Part shown: positions 17,872 through 27,401 of the stretch, one piece after another
Numbering within the stretch: the stretch's first letter is position 1
How the letters are laid out: each line of letters opens with the position of its first letter
Source of the DNA: DASWOJ01 sp964242415
Lineage (GTDB): Bacteria; Pseudomonadota; Alphaproteobacteria; Acetobacterales; Acetobacteraceae
DNA length: 64,000 nt
NCBI GenBank assembly: GCA_964242415.1
Contig: CAXTAT010000006.1
Span: 1 to 64,000 of the forward strand
Reading direction: 5' to 3'
Notes under the pieces: generated by a model
What the model was told of the DNA's origin: nothing
The model's input: only the letters and a program-made list of their open reading frames with translations
The model's database searches: none
Made by a program: the position numbers and the translations under genes

Positions 17872-19248
17872 TCAACGAACCGTGACGCGCGGGTCCACCG
17901 ACATCCCCGGCGCCATCCGGCACTTGGACTTGGCGTTGGCGAGGTCGTCGAAGTTGATCCGCACCGGCACGCGCTGCACCACCTTCACGAAGTTGCCCGT
18001 CGCGTTCTCGGCCGGCAGGCTGCTGAACACCTGGCCGCTGCCGCCCTGGAAGCTCGTTACATGCGCGTCGAGATCGACGCCGGGGCAGGCATCGACGCGG
18101 ATGCGGACGTACTGCCGCTGCGCCATTGCGGCCAGTTGGGTCTCCTTGAAGTTGGCGGTCACCCAGAGGTCGTCCTGCACGACGGCGAGCAAGGACTGGC
18201 CGGGGTTCACGTAGTTGCCGAGATCGACCGTCCGCTTCGTCACCTGGCCGTCGGTGGGTGCGGTGATGACCGTGTAGGACAGTTGCAGCCTGGCATTCTG
18301 CACCGCCACGTCGGCCTGCACCACGGCGGCGTCCTGGGCGGCAACGGTGGAGCGCTGCGCCTCGATCTGCGCCCGCACGCCGCTGACCGCCTGGCGGTTG
18401 GCGTCCAGCCGGGCGGCGGCCGACTTCGTCGTGGAGTTCGAGTTGTCGAGCTGCTGCTTGGTGATCGCCTTCGGGTCGATGGCGCGGTAGCGGGCGAGGT
18501 CGGTCTGCGCCTGGCCCAGGTCGGCCTCGGTGACGCGGACATTGGCCTGCGCCTGGTCCAGGTTGGCCTGCTGCAGCCCAAGCTGCGCCCGCGCCTGGGC
18601 GGCCTGGGCCTGGGCCTGGGTGCGCTGGCTGATCGCCTGGTCCAGCCGCACCTGGAAGTCGCGCGGGTCCAGCTCCAGCAGCACCTGCCCGGCCTTGACC
18701 TCCTGGTTGTCCTGGAAGGCGATGCGGGTCACCCGGCCGGCAACCTGCGTCGCCACCTGCGAGATATTGCCGTCGATGAAGGCGTCGTCCGTGGTCTCGA
18801 AGTGGCGGGAGTGCAGCCAATACAGCACGCCGGCGGTGATCAGAGTGGCGAGGATCAGCAGGCCGACGAAGGTGTAGATGATCCGCTTGCCGCGCGACAT
18901 CGGCCGCTTGCCAGACTTTTCGTCGTCAGGCTTGTCGTCGTCCGGCTTTTCGTCGCCAGGCTTGTCGCCGTCAGCCTTGTCGCGGCCGGGGCTGCTTTCC
19001 GGCTTGGTCTTGGACTTGGCGTCGGGCACCTTGTCCTTGGGCGCCTCGTCCCCGGGACCCTTGTCCTCGGGCTGGTCACCACGACGCACCGGCTGGGTTG
19101 GGGGCCGGGCCGGCGGGTGCGGCATGGCCGGCATGTCCCATGCCTGCGGACCCTTGGCGTCGGCCAGGCGCGCGGAATAGCCCCACTGGCCATGGCCGGG
19201 TAGCTTACCCGGGCCGACCGTTTCGTCCGGCCTGGAACCGCCGTCCAT
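17872..19248 (-). CDS. HlyD/EmrA membrane-fusion protein with charged cytoplasmic extension
   Basis: A 458-residue periplasmic adaptor linking the MFS pump to the outer-membrane channel. A roughly 110-residue N-terminal region is very rich in Lys, Asp, Pro and Glu (runs such as KPDDDKPDDEK) and predicted cytoplasmic. One membrane helix follows (YTFVGLLILATLITAGVLYW), then the HlyD core: FETTDDAFIDGN, the lipoyl half GQVLLELDPRDFQVRLD, a long alanine/glutamine coiled coil, the second lipoyl half ITAPTDGQVTKRTVDLGNYV, and a beta-barrel. ATG 19248 is chosen because GAGGAG precedes it; 19299 would add 17 residues without such a site. The charged extension is longer than usual for EmrA. Confidence 0.93.
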   Translation of the reverse strand: MDGGSRPDETVGPGKLPGHGQWGYSARLADAKGPQAWDMPAMPHPPARPPTQPVRRGDQPEDKGPGDEAPKDKVPDAKSKTKPESSPGRDKADGDKPGDEKPDDDKPDDEKSGKRPMSRGKRIIYTFVGLLILATLITAGVLYWLHSRHFETTDDAFIDGNISQVATQVAGRVTRIAFQDNQEVKAGQVLLELDPRDFQVRLDQAISQRTQAQAQAAQARAQLGLQQANLDQAQANVRVTEADLGQAQTDLARYRAIDPKAITKQQLDNSNSTTKSAAARLDANRQAVSGVRAQIEAQRSTVAAQDAAVVQADVAVQNARLQLSYTVITAPTDGQVTKRTVDLGNYVNPGQSLLAVVQDDLWVTANFKETQLAAMAQRQYVRIRVDACPGVDLDAHVTSFQGGSGQVFSSLPAENATGNFVKVVQRVPVRINFDDLANAKSKCRMAPGMSVDPRVTVR

Positions 19249-19390
19249 CCTGCTCTCCTCTATCCGGCGCACACAACGATAGAACCGCGCCGGTTGCAAG
19301 CATCAAGGCCGTGATCGCACCGCGCCGAAACGTGTCGCTGGAAGAGGACTTGTAAAGGCTGACCTAGCCGTTTGACCTAGCTCCCGCGCA

Positions 19391-19609
19391 TCAGGCCTTG
19401 ACGGTGACCTGGGCGTAGCGCACGCCATGCACGCCCGCCATCCGCAGCACCCGGACATGGGACCGCGCCGGCCGGCTGTATGTCGCCGTTCTGACCCGTG
19501 CCAGGTGCCCGGCATGGCGGCCGTCCTGCTTGGCCGCGATGGCAGCGCCTGCTGCACAGACCAGGGCGGCTATGCAAGGCGCTATGAGCAGAAAGCGGAT
19601 GGGGGGCAT
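19391..19609 (-). CDS. Small predicted secreted protein, unknown
   Basis: A 72-residue frame with a clear signal peptide (PIRFLLIAPCIAALVCAAGA then AIAA) followed by a short basic, histidine-containing mature part (HAGHLARVRTATYSR). GAGGAG lies eight bases before the ATG at 19609. No family is recognised. It is transcribed alone between the efflux operon and the DUF1489 gene. Confidence 0.45.
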   Translation of the reverse strand: MPPIRFLLIAPCIAALVCAAGAAIAAKQDGRHAGHLARVRTATYSRPARSHVRVLRMAGVHGVRYAQVTVKA

Positions 19610-19724
19610 GACGGGTCTCCTCGGTCAGAGCTAACGACTCGGCTGAACGTTAACCGGTAGAGCACTGACTCCCTTATCACCATCAGCCCTAATTGTTGCA
19701 AGCCCCGCGTTAAGTTTTGCATAA

Positions 19725-20147
19725 CTAGAGCAGGCACAACGCTTGCAGGTCGCGTCGCAGGGCCTCGGGCAGGCCGTCGGCGCCCACGGCAGGCGCGTTG
19801 GCATCCAAATCCGCCGGCGCCTCGGCCGCCAGCAGGTAGCGCCAGCCCTGGAATGCCCGCATCGGCCGGCCCGTGACCGGCACCAGCTCCGGGTGCAGCA
19901 CCAGCCCGGCGCAGCGGGTGCTGTCGTCCCACTGGTCCTCGATCACCGCCAGCACGCGCTGCCGCACCACCATGGCGCCGCGGATCACCCAGTAGATGCT
20001 GCCGCCGTCCGTGATCTCGGCGGTGCGCCGGGGGAAGCTGCGCGTCTGGTGACGCAGCGGCGGGCGCGACGCCGTGCGGGCCGCCTGCAGGTCGCGCAGG
20101 TGGGCGATGTCGCGGACCCCGACGGCGAGCTTGGCAAGGTGCAGCAT
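19725..20147 (-). CDS. DUF1489 family protein
   Basis: A 140-residue cytoplasmic protein of DUF1489, a family largely confined to Alphaproteobacteria and of unknown function. Recognisable features are the N-terminus MLHLAKLAVGVRDIAHL, the central GGSIYWVIRGAMVVRQRVL, and the DLDANAPAVGADGLP tail. ATG 20147 matches the family start; a GTG at 20216 would add a non-conserved extension overlapping the endonuclease III stop. It follows nth on the same strand with a short gap, so co-transcription is likely. Confidence 0.88.
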   Translation of the reverse strand: MLHLAKLAVGVRDIAHLRDLQAARTASRPPLRHQTRSFPRRTAEITDGGSIYWVIRGAMVVRQRVLAVIEDQWDDSTRCAGLVLHPELVPVTGRPMRAFQGWRYLLAAEAPADLDANAPAVGADGLPEALRRDLQALCLL

Positions 20148-20212
20148 CGGGTCAGGCTTACGCGGCGGCCGGATTCCCTTGCAAGCCGGATTTTCTGGAA
20201 AGACGGGCGTGC

Positions 20213-20998
20213 TCACGAAGCGGGGACATCCTCAGGCGCCGTCTCCGGCGTATTCTCAGGCGCCGTCTCCGGCGACGGGTCCTCGACCGGCAAGCCCTGG
20301 CTGCTGCCGGGGCCGGCGACCTTGGCTGGCATCCGGCACCACTCCCGCGCGACGCAGCGCCAGCACTCCGGCCGCCGCGCCTTGCAGACGTAGCGGCCGT
20401 GCAGGATCAGCCAGTGGTGCGCCGGGCGCAGCACATCGCGCGGGATGCGCTTCACCAGGCCGTCCTCCACCGCGCGCACCGTCTTGCCCGGCGCGATCCC
20501 GGTGCGGTTGCCCAGGCGGAACACGTGGGTATCGACGGCCATGGTGTCCTGGCCGAAGGCGACGTTCAGCACGACGTTGGCGGTCTTGCGGCCGACGCCG
20601 GGCAGCGCCTCCAGGGCTTCGCGGTTGCCGGGCACCTGGCCGCCGTGGCGTTCGAGCAGCAGGCGGGACAGCTCGACGACGTTCTTCGACTTGGCCTGCC
20701 ACAGCCCGATGCTGCGGATGTGCGCGGCCACGCCGTCCACGCCCAAGGCGACCATGGCGGCCGGGTCGGGGGCGACGGCGAACAGGGTGAGACCGGCCTT
20801 GTTGACCGCGATGTCCGTGGTCTGCGCCGACATCACCACGGCGCAGAGCAGGGTGTAGGGGTTCTGGAAGTCCAGCTCCGATGCGGCGGCCGGGTAGGCG
20901 GCGCCCAGGGCGGTGATGAAGCCGCGCACCTGGGCGAGGGTCATCGGCGGCGTCTTGCGGGCCGGTTTCGCGGCCGTTGTTCTCGGGATGGTTGGCAT
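20213..20998 (-). CDS. nth: Endonuclease III (DNA glycosylase/AP lyase)
   Basis: A 261-residue base-excision-repair enzyme that removes oxidised pyrimidines and cleaves the abasic site. The helix-hairpin-helix LPGVGRKTA carries catalytic Lys138, Asp156 sits in VDTHVFR, and the [4Fe-4S] ligands are Cys205, 212, 215 and 221 with the canonical C-x6-C-x2-C-x5-C spacing. The last 35 residues extend beyond the usual end and contain a duplicated PETAPEN/PETAPED unit encoded by two 24-bp repeats (about 20230-20277). It diverges from the DUF2244 gene across a 61-bp interval. Confidence 0.96.
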   Translation of the reverse strand: MPTIPRTTAAKPARKTPPMTLAQVRGFITALGAAYPAAASELDFQNPYTLLCAVVMSAQTTDIAVNKAGLTLFAVAPDPAAMVALGVDGVAAHIRSIGLWQAKSKNVVELSRLLLERHGGQVPGNREALEALPGVGRKTANVVLNVAFGQDTMAVDTHVFRLGNRTGIAPGKTVRAVEDGLVKRIPRDVLRPAHHWLILHGRYVCKARRPECWRCVAREWCRMPAKVAGPGSSQGLPVEDPSPETAPENTPETAPEDVPAS

Positions 20999-21059
20999 GC
21001 CCGGATAATGGCTGCGCGGGCTGGGCTGACAAGCGCCGCCGCCGTGCTACATCGGCGTC

Positions 21060-21581
21060 ATGAACGAAGCGCTGCAGGTGCCGGGGCAAGCTCCGGTCGC
21101 GTTTGAGGCCGTCATCATCCCGCACCGTAGCCTAGGTCCGGTGGGGCTGCGCTGGCTGGTGGGGTTCATCCTGACGGTCAGCAGCGCGGTCTCGGTGGGG
21201 CTGTGGTGCGTTGGCGCCTGGCCGGTGATCGGCTTCAACGGCGCCGAGATCGCGCTGGCGATCGTGTTGGTGCGCCGCAACGCGCGGGAGACCAAGGCGT
21301 GCGAGATGCTGCTGCTGTCGGAGGACGGCATGCGGATCGTCCGCACCGACGCCAAGGGACGCCGCAGCGAGCGCACCCTGCAGCCGGCGTGGCTGCGCGC
21401 CTTCCTGGAGGAACGGCCGGGCCGCGCGCCGGCGCTGTGGCTGGCCAACCGCGGGCTGCGGATGGAGGTTGGTGCCGAGCTGGGTGAGATGGAGAAGCGG
21501 GACTTGGCCGGGGCGCTGAACCAGGCGCTGCACCGGCAGCGCAACCCGGTGTTTGACAATGCGCAGTTGCGGGGGGGTTAG
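21060..21581 (+). CDS. DUF2244 membrane protein
   Basis: A 173-residue protein of DUF2244, an alphaproteobacterial inner-membrane family of unknown role. Two hydrophobic segments (LRWLVGFILTVSSAVSVGLW and VIGFNGAEIALAIVLV) lie in the first 75 residues, followed by a soluble domain with RNARETKACEMLLLSEDGM and a CtaG-like beta pattern. The start at 21060 is the first ATG and fits the family. It diverges from nth; downstream is repeat R1a. Confidence 0.87.
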   Translation: MNEALQVPGQAPVAFEAVIIPHRSLGPVGLRWLVGFILTVSSAVSVGLWCVGAWPVIGFNGAEIALAIVLVRRNARETKACEMLLLSEDGMRIVRTDAKGRRSERTLQPAWLRAFLEERPGRAPALWLANRGLRMEVGAELGEMEKRDLAGALNQALHRQRNPVFDNAQLRGG

Positions 21582-21595
21582 GCGGGGGGTGCTGG

Positions 21596-21738
21596 CTGCT
21601 TCCTCTTTCTAGTTTGGGAGAGGGCTGGGTTGAGGGGAGCTTGCTTTCTGCTTTGAGGGCCGTTTGCGTCCTTGTGCCGCGGGGATTGTGCTGCACGACC
21701 CCCTCACCCCAGCCCTCTCCCGAAGGGGGAGAGGGAGT
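21596..21738. repeat. Dispersed paired-hairpin repeat R1, copy a
   Basis: Left arm GGGAGAGGGCTGGGTTGAGG and right arm CCCTCACCCCAGCCCTCTCC face each other across about 60 bases; the right arm is followed by GAAGGGGGAGAGGGA, itself a hairpin with the arm. It lies between convergent genes (DUF2244 and the isochorismatase-like gene), a position suited to bidirectional termination. Confidence 0.85.
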
Positions 21739-21781
21739 CTGTGCGGTCTTTGCTTGATCAGGCTGGTTTCTGGCTGGGGGG

Positions 21782-22378
21782 TTAGCTGGTGATTTCGTCT
21801 GATCCCTGCACGATTACGGCAAATAGGTCGCGTAGGCCGGCCAGGCTAGCGGCCTGCATTGCTGCCGCTGGGACTACGGTGCCGTCGGGGCCCGGCAGGT
21901 CGCGCGTTGCGGTGGCCCCGGCCACGACGGTTGGGTGGAAGCCTAGGCTGAATGCCCCGCGCGCCGTCGAGTTGATGCACATATGGGTCATGAACCCGGC
22001 CAGGATGAGGTTGGTCACGCCCGCCGCGTGCAGTTGCTGCTCCAATCCGGTCTGCACGAACGAGTTAGGGTAGCGTTTGGTGACAACCGCCTCGCCGCCA
22101 CGCGGCGCGACTTCTTCGCTGATCTGGCCGATCGGCTGCGTCAGGTCGTACGGGGAGCCGGGGCCGGCGTCGTGGCGGACGTGGAACACGGGGATGCCGG
22201 CCGCCCGGGCGCGTTGCAGCAGGCGCTGCGCCTCCAGCAGGGCGGCTTCCACGCCGTCGAGCTGCATGACGCCCTCCCGGTAGGTGTTCTGGCAGTCGAT
22301 CATCACCAGCGCAGCGTCGTGCAGCGCCGGCGGCTGGGTGTCCAGGCCGGATAGGTCGCGCAGGGTTCTGGGCGCCAT
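21782..22378 (-). CDS. Isochorismatase-like cysteine hydrolase
   Basis: A 198-residue cytoplasmic hydrolase of the isochorismatase/nicotinamidase superfamily. The catalytic triad is visible: Asp28 in ALVMIDCQNTY, Lys101 in VVTKRYPNSF and Cys134 in GFMTHMCINSTAR, preceded by the cis-peptide region. Substrate is not determined by these motifs. It is the last gene of a three-gene unit: its ATG follows the DUF779 stop by two bases, and the aldehyde dehydrogenase comes first. A link to aldehyde or amide metabolism is therefore inferred from context only. Confidence 0.9.
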   Translation of the reverse strand: MAPRTLRDLSGLDTQPPALHDAALVMIDCQNTYREGVMQLDGVEAALLEAQRLLQRARAAGIPVFHVRHDAGPGSPYDLTQPIGQISEEVAPRGGEAVVTKRYPNSFVQTGLEQQLHAAGVTNLILAGFMTHMCINSTARGAFSLGFHPTVVAGATATRDLPGPDGTVVPAAAMQAASLAGLRDLFAVIVQGSDEITS

Positions 22379-22380
22379 GG

Positions 22381-22764
22381 TCAGGCGTCCCCGCGGGACG
22401 GCGGGCCATCCTGCTGCAGCGCCGCCGCCTCGTCGTCGGTGAACACGCGGGACCGGGTCAGGAAGCGCACGCCCTCCGGTGCCTCCAGGGAGAAGCCGGA
22501 GCCGCGGCCCGGCACCACGTCGATGATGAGCTGCGTGTGCTGCCAGTACTCGAACTGGGCTGCGCCCATGTAGAACGGCGCGTCCTCGATGGTGCCCAGC
22601 CGCACGTCCTGCGCGCCGACCTTGAACTCGCCCGCCGGGTAGCACATCGGCGAGCTGCCGTCGCAGCAGCCGCCGGACTGGTGGAACATCACGGCGCCAT
22701 GGATGGCCCGCAGCTTCGCCATGACCGCCGCCGCCTCTGGCGTGACCAGCACCCGTTCAACCAT
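22381..22764 (-). CDS. DUF779 protein, aldehyde-dehydrogenase-associated
   Basis: A 127-residue soluble protein of DUF779, repeatedly found beside acetaldehyde/aldehyde dehydrogenase genes. It shows the family's cysteine-rich HQSGGCCDGSSPMCYP segment (residues about 28-43), which may bind a metal, and the conserved QFEYWQHTQLIIDVVPGRGSGF stretch (both halves present). It lies 84 bp downstream of the dehydrogenase and is coupled to the isochorismatase-like gene. Its exact role is not known. Confidence 0.9.
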   Translation of the reverse strand: MVERVLVTPEAAAVMAKLRAIHGAVMFHQSGGCCDGSSPMCYPAGEFKVGAQDVRLGTIEDAPFYMGAAQFEYWQHTQLIIDVVPGRGSGFSLEAPEGVRFLTRSRVFTDDEAAALQQDGPPSRGDA

Positions 22765-22848
22765 GTCGTTTCTCCAAAAGCTGGGCCTCCAAAAGCTTGG
22801 GGCGACGGGGAGGTTCCCCGCCGCCCCGCCCTCGTGCCTGATGCCGGC

Positions 22849-24369
<1,521 letters not shown>

Positions 24370-24607
24370 AGACTTTCCCCTTTTATTGCCTGCTTGGTGC
24401 AGCCTGACTTGGATAGCCGGCGGCCAGGCGGGACGGTTGCGGCGCGCTGCAGCCGGTCCGTTCTGCCTGATCGTGCATAACGCTAGCATGGCCGGGGAGC
24501 GTGGCTCAACGCCTATCCCCCGGCTTGGCCGCGGCTCGAAGCGGACCTTTGGCCTGGGCGGTTCTTGCCCCGAGGCTCCGACGTCGTCGCGTGCCGGCTC
24601 CGGCAAC

Positions 24608-24651
24608 GTCATTGCGTGCCGGCTCCGGCGCGGCAATCCAGGGGGTGAGAG
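24608..24651. repeat. Half copy of dispersed repeat R2 (copy d)
   Basis: The minus strand carries CTGGATTGCCGCGCC, GAGCCGGCAC and GCAATGAC in the order of the right half of R2. The left half is absent. It overlaps the 3' end of the PEP-CTERM gene and encodes that gene's last residues (LDCRAGAGTQ) and its stop codon. Confidence 0.7.
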
Positions 24652-25793
24652 TGATTCCCACCGCCAGGATCGCCGCGCATCAAGCCAGGCTCGCGGTGCC
24701 TGTGCTCCGGTCGTCGGCCAGGGTCACCGGCGTTGGAACCACCCCAGCCAATCGCGACAGCCTGCCGCCGCAGCAGCCCGGCCAAGCCCAGCCCCGCCAG
24801 CAGCAACGCCAGGCTCGCCGGCTCGGGCACGGCGGTGCCGTCGAACACCGTCAGGCTGGCGAGGTTGGACACGTAGCGGCCTCCGGCACTGTCGCCGGGC
24901 ACGACGATGCGGGCGAAGCCGGCGCTGCCGAGGAGCTGCCCGGCGGTGTCCGAGTAGGCGACCAGGATCGGGGCGTCACCGAAGCTTGGGCTGAGTTCGC
25001 CGAGGGCAAAGCTTACCTGGTAGCCGTCGCTGCCGGTTGCCGTCACCAGGTCCCGCAGTATGTCGTTCTTGATGCCCGGGTTTGTCCTGATGCCGGCGCT
25101 GTTCAGCACGTCCCACAGCAGGGCGCCGGTGTAGGTGTCCGTCACCGGGGTGCCGCCAGATAGGTAGGTGACGGTCTCGGTGTGGGACGGCAGCGCCTCC
25201 AGCGGCGGCAGCGCCAGGGCCAGCGGCGTCGCGACCGCGCCCTGCACGGTGACCTGCGTGGCCGGGCCGCCGCTGGTCCCCGGCTGCACCGGGGCGCTGG
25301 CGACCGCCAGGCTGGTCAGGTTCGAGACGTAGCGCCCGCCCGCCCCGTCGCCCGTCGCCACGACGCGCGCGAAGCCATCGGGGCTGGGCAGCGTGCCGCC
25401 CGTGTCGGAGGTGGCGACCAGGTCCTGCCGGTTGCCGAACATGGGCGAGATCTCCCCGGCCGAGATCACCGCCGTGTAGCCGTCCGCCCCGGTGGCGATG
25501 ACGTACTTGCCCAAGACGTTGTTCTTGATGCCCGGATTGATGGTGATGCCGCCTGCGGCCTGCAGCACGTTCCACAGCGTCGGCCCGGTGAAGCTGTCCG
25601 AGACCGTGCTGGCGCCCGCGCGGTAGGTGACGGCCTGCGTCGATTGCGGGAGCGCTCCCAGTACCGCCGCATCGAAGGCGCCCGGCGCCCCGACCGCACC
25701 CGACACGGTGAACGACGTCGGCACCGCCCGCGCCGGCGTCGCGAGCGTGCAGCAGGTGGCCAGCAGCGCCGCAATCCAACCCCGTCCAGGCAT
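24609..25793 (-). CDS. PEP-CTERM exported protein with two molybdopterin-type (sulfite-oxidase-like) domains
   Basis: A 394-residue exported protein: signal peptide (WIAALLATCCTLATPARA), then two tandem copies (about 28-175 and 190-320) of a domain with features of the sulfite-oxidase molybdopterin fold: FTGPTLWNVLQAAGG / YTGALLWDVLNSAG, IATGADGYTAVISAGE / TATGSDGYQVSFALGE, GGRYVSNLTSL / GGRYVSNLASL. The mature domains contain no cysteine, so the usual Mo-ligating Cys is absent. At residue 322 the sorting signal VPEPASLALLLAGLGLAGLLRR begins (two parts). Unusually, 51 more residues follow, the last of them encoded by a half R2 repeat. ATG 25793 has AAGGAAAA upstream. It lies 174 bp downstream of the PEP-CTERM ModA-like gene, same strand. 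Confidence 0.82.
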   Translation of the reverse strand: MPGRGWIAALLATCCTLATPARAVPTSFTVSGAVGAPGAFDAAVLGALPQSTQAVTYRAGASTVSDSFTGPTLWNVLQAAGGITINPGIKNNVLGKYVIATGADGYTAVISAGEISPMFGNRQDLVATSDTGGTLPSPDGFARVVATGDGAGGRYVSNLTSLAVASAPVQPGTSGGPATQVTVQGAVATPLALALPPLEALPSHTETVTYLSGGTPVTDTYTGALLWDVLNSAGIRTNPGIKNDILRDLVTATGSDGYQVSFALGELSPSFGDAPILVAYSDTAGQLLGSAGFARIVVPGDSAGGRYVSNLASLTVFDGTAVPEPASLALLLAGLGLAGLLRRQAVAIGWGGSNAGDPGRRPEHRHREPGLMRGDPGGGNHSHPLDCRAGAGTQ

Positions 25794-25967
25794 GGCCAAT
25801 TTTCCTTCGCGCAGGTTTGGCAGTATCCCACATGGCAAATCTGATGCGGCGGCGTAGCGGCTGTTGCAGATGGCCGTTGGTATAGCTCCGCCGGCTGCTC
25901 AGGCGCGCCAGCTAGCCAAGGCCCATATGACCAGCCTAGCAGGCGCGGTGAGGCGGAGGATCTGGTC

Positions 25968-26912
25968 CTATGCTTCTTGGCTCCGTCCCTTGGGCGACCC
26001 GCGCCGCCGCGCTGCGGCCACGCCGGCTAGCGCCATCCCCAGCACGGCCATGCTGGCAGGCTCCGGCACGGCGGCGGGTGCGGGCGGGCCGAAGCCGTTG
26101 GCGGCCAGCACCGCCTGCGCGGTCGGCGACAGGAGGTAGTTCTCCAGCGCCGTCGCACCAGGCTCCTGGGCGCCGTTGATGATGGTCTCGCCATATTCGG
26201 CCGACACCGCGAGGTTGGACGGCAGGTCAACTATGGCCAGGTTGGGGTCGAGCGCCACCGCGGCGACGGCGGAGGTGTAGTATTCCAAGAACACGTCGGT
26301 CGTGTCGGTCGTGTCGAGGAAGTACACCAGCGCGTTCTGCCCGGCTGGCACCGGGGGCGAGGCCGGTCCGGCAACAAGGCGCTGGGCCTTGGCGTCCAGC
26401 GTCGCCTTCGCGCCGGGGTCCAAGGCGTCGGCATCAGCGAACACCTGCTCCGTGTAGTCGCCGAGCGGGTCATAGACGGGGGTGGACGTTCCGACCCGCA
26501 CGGTGGGGTTCAGCAGGGTCGTCAGCAGGTTGGCCGAGGTGACGCCCTCGTTGCTGCGCACGACCGCGACGAGTTGGTTGCTGGCGAAGTTGACCACCGG
26601 GCCGGCCAGCCCTTCGGCCTGCAACGTAGCCGGGTTGCCGGTGTCGGCGCTGGCGAACACGTCGGGCCGGGTTCCGGCCTCGATCTCCGTGCGGATCGTG
26701 CCGGAGGGCTGGAACGTGGTGGTGACCGGCGTGCCGGTGGCCGCGGTGAAGTCGTGGGCCACCGTGGTCAGGGCGGCGTTCAGGCTGCCCGCTCCGTATA
26801 GCGAGAGCGGGGTCGCCTGCGCCCCTGGGGCCGCGGACAGCAGAACGGCGCAGGCCGCAGAGGCCAGCAGCGCGCGTGGGCGGGTCGCGGCGTTCGCAGG
26901 GGGTGCTGTCAT
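25968..26912 (-). CDS. PEP-CTERM-anchored ModA-like molybdate-binding protein
   Basis: A 314-residue exported protein combining a signal peptide (LLASAACAVLLSAAPGAQA), a type 2 periplasmic-binding fold of the ModA/WtpA kind (LSLYGAGSLNAALTTVA, FQPSGTIRTEIEAGTRPDVF, SADTGNP, then VGTSTPVYDPLGDYTEQVF), and a C-terminal sorting signal starting at residue 282 (VPEPASMAVLGMALAGVAAA then RRR). ModA-type proteins bind molybdate or tungstate. The PEP-CTERM signal implies processing by an exosortase and anchoring or release at the cell surface rather than partnership with an importer. ATG 26912 has GAGGA upstream; a candidate ModE operator lies 69 bp further upstream. No exosortase gene is in the window. 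Confidence 0.85.
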   Translation of the reverse strand: MTAPPANAATRPRALLASAACAVLLSAAPGAQATPLSLYGAGSLNAALTTVAHDFTAATGTPVTTTFQPSGTIRTEIEAGTRPDVFASADTGNPATLQAEGLAGPVVNFASNQLVAVVRSNEGVTSANLLTTLLNPTVRVGTSTPVYDPLGDYTEQVFADADALDPGAKATLDAKAQRLVAGPASPPVPAGQNALVYFLDTTDTTDVFLEYYTSAVAAVALDPNLAIVDLPSNLAVSAEYGETIINGAQEPGATALENYLLSPTAQAVLAANGFGPPAPAAVPEPASMAVLGMALAGVAAARRRGSPKGRSQEA

Positions 26913-26980
26913 CTTGTCCTCGCGGCAGACGACCGGGATCGGTCGCTTCGGCGGGCAAGCTGACAGCCAGGGCGTGGATT

Positions 26981-27004
26981 GGCAATATCTAACGGTATAT
27001 AGCG
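26981..27004. promoter_or_regulatory. Candidate ModE operator (Mo-box) upstream of the PEP-CTERM ModA-like gene
   Basis: The minus strand reads CGCTATATACC-N4-AGATATTGCC over 24 bases. It shares 15 of 24 positions with the stronger site at 32657-32680, including CGnTATAT. TATATA is rare in this GC-rich sequence. It lies 69 bp upstream of the start codon, where it could cover a promoter. The right half is imperfect. Confidence 0.45.
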
Positions 27005-27149
27005 GTTCCTGACATTTGCGTTGTGCGGCGGCGGCGTCTCGACGGCGGCAACGGCCGCAGCCTGCCGCGCGCCTGGCTCCGCCGGCGCCCATGTGCGCGC
27101 CGGGCTGCTGTGTGCGCCAAGCTGTGCAAGCCTGCTTAGGGATGGTTAT

Positions 27150-27188
27150 GGGGCCGATCCGGGGGGCCGATCTGGGGGTCGATCCGGG
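27150..27188. repeat. Three 13-bp tandem units in a divergent intergenic region
   Basis: GGGGCCGATCCGG, GGGGCCGATCTGG and GGGTCGATCCGGG lie in tandem in the 489-base region between the divergent PEP-CTERM and oxidoreductase genes. I saw no gene in that region; besides this repeat it holds the candidate ModE site. Confidence 0.6.
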
Positions 27189-27401
27189 CGGGGTGCATCG
27201 GCGGTCGGCGGATCGCGGCGATCCCGGACATCGGTTCGCTCGCTGGGGCAGGCGGCAGGAGGGTGCTTCCCGGGCAGCGGCCGAGGTCGCCCTATCCCGC
27301 GAAGCAACGCGAAATGTGGCGGCGCGTGCTCATTCTGCTGTCATCCCGGCCCGGCGCCGGGCTAGGCTGCTGCAGCGCACAATGCCTTGAGGCCCCGGCC
27401 C

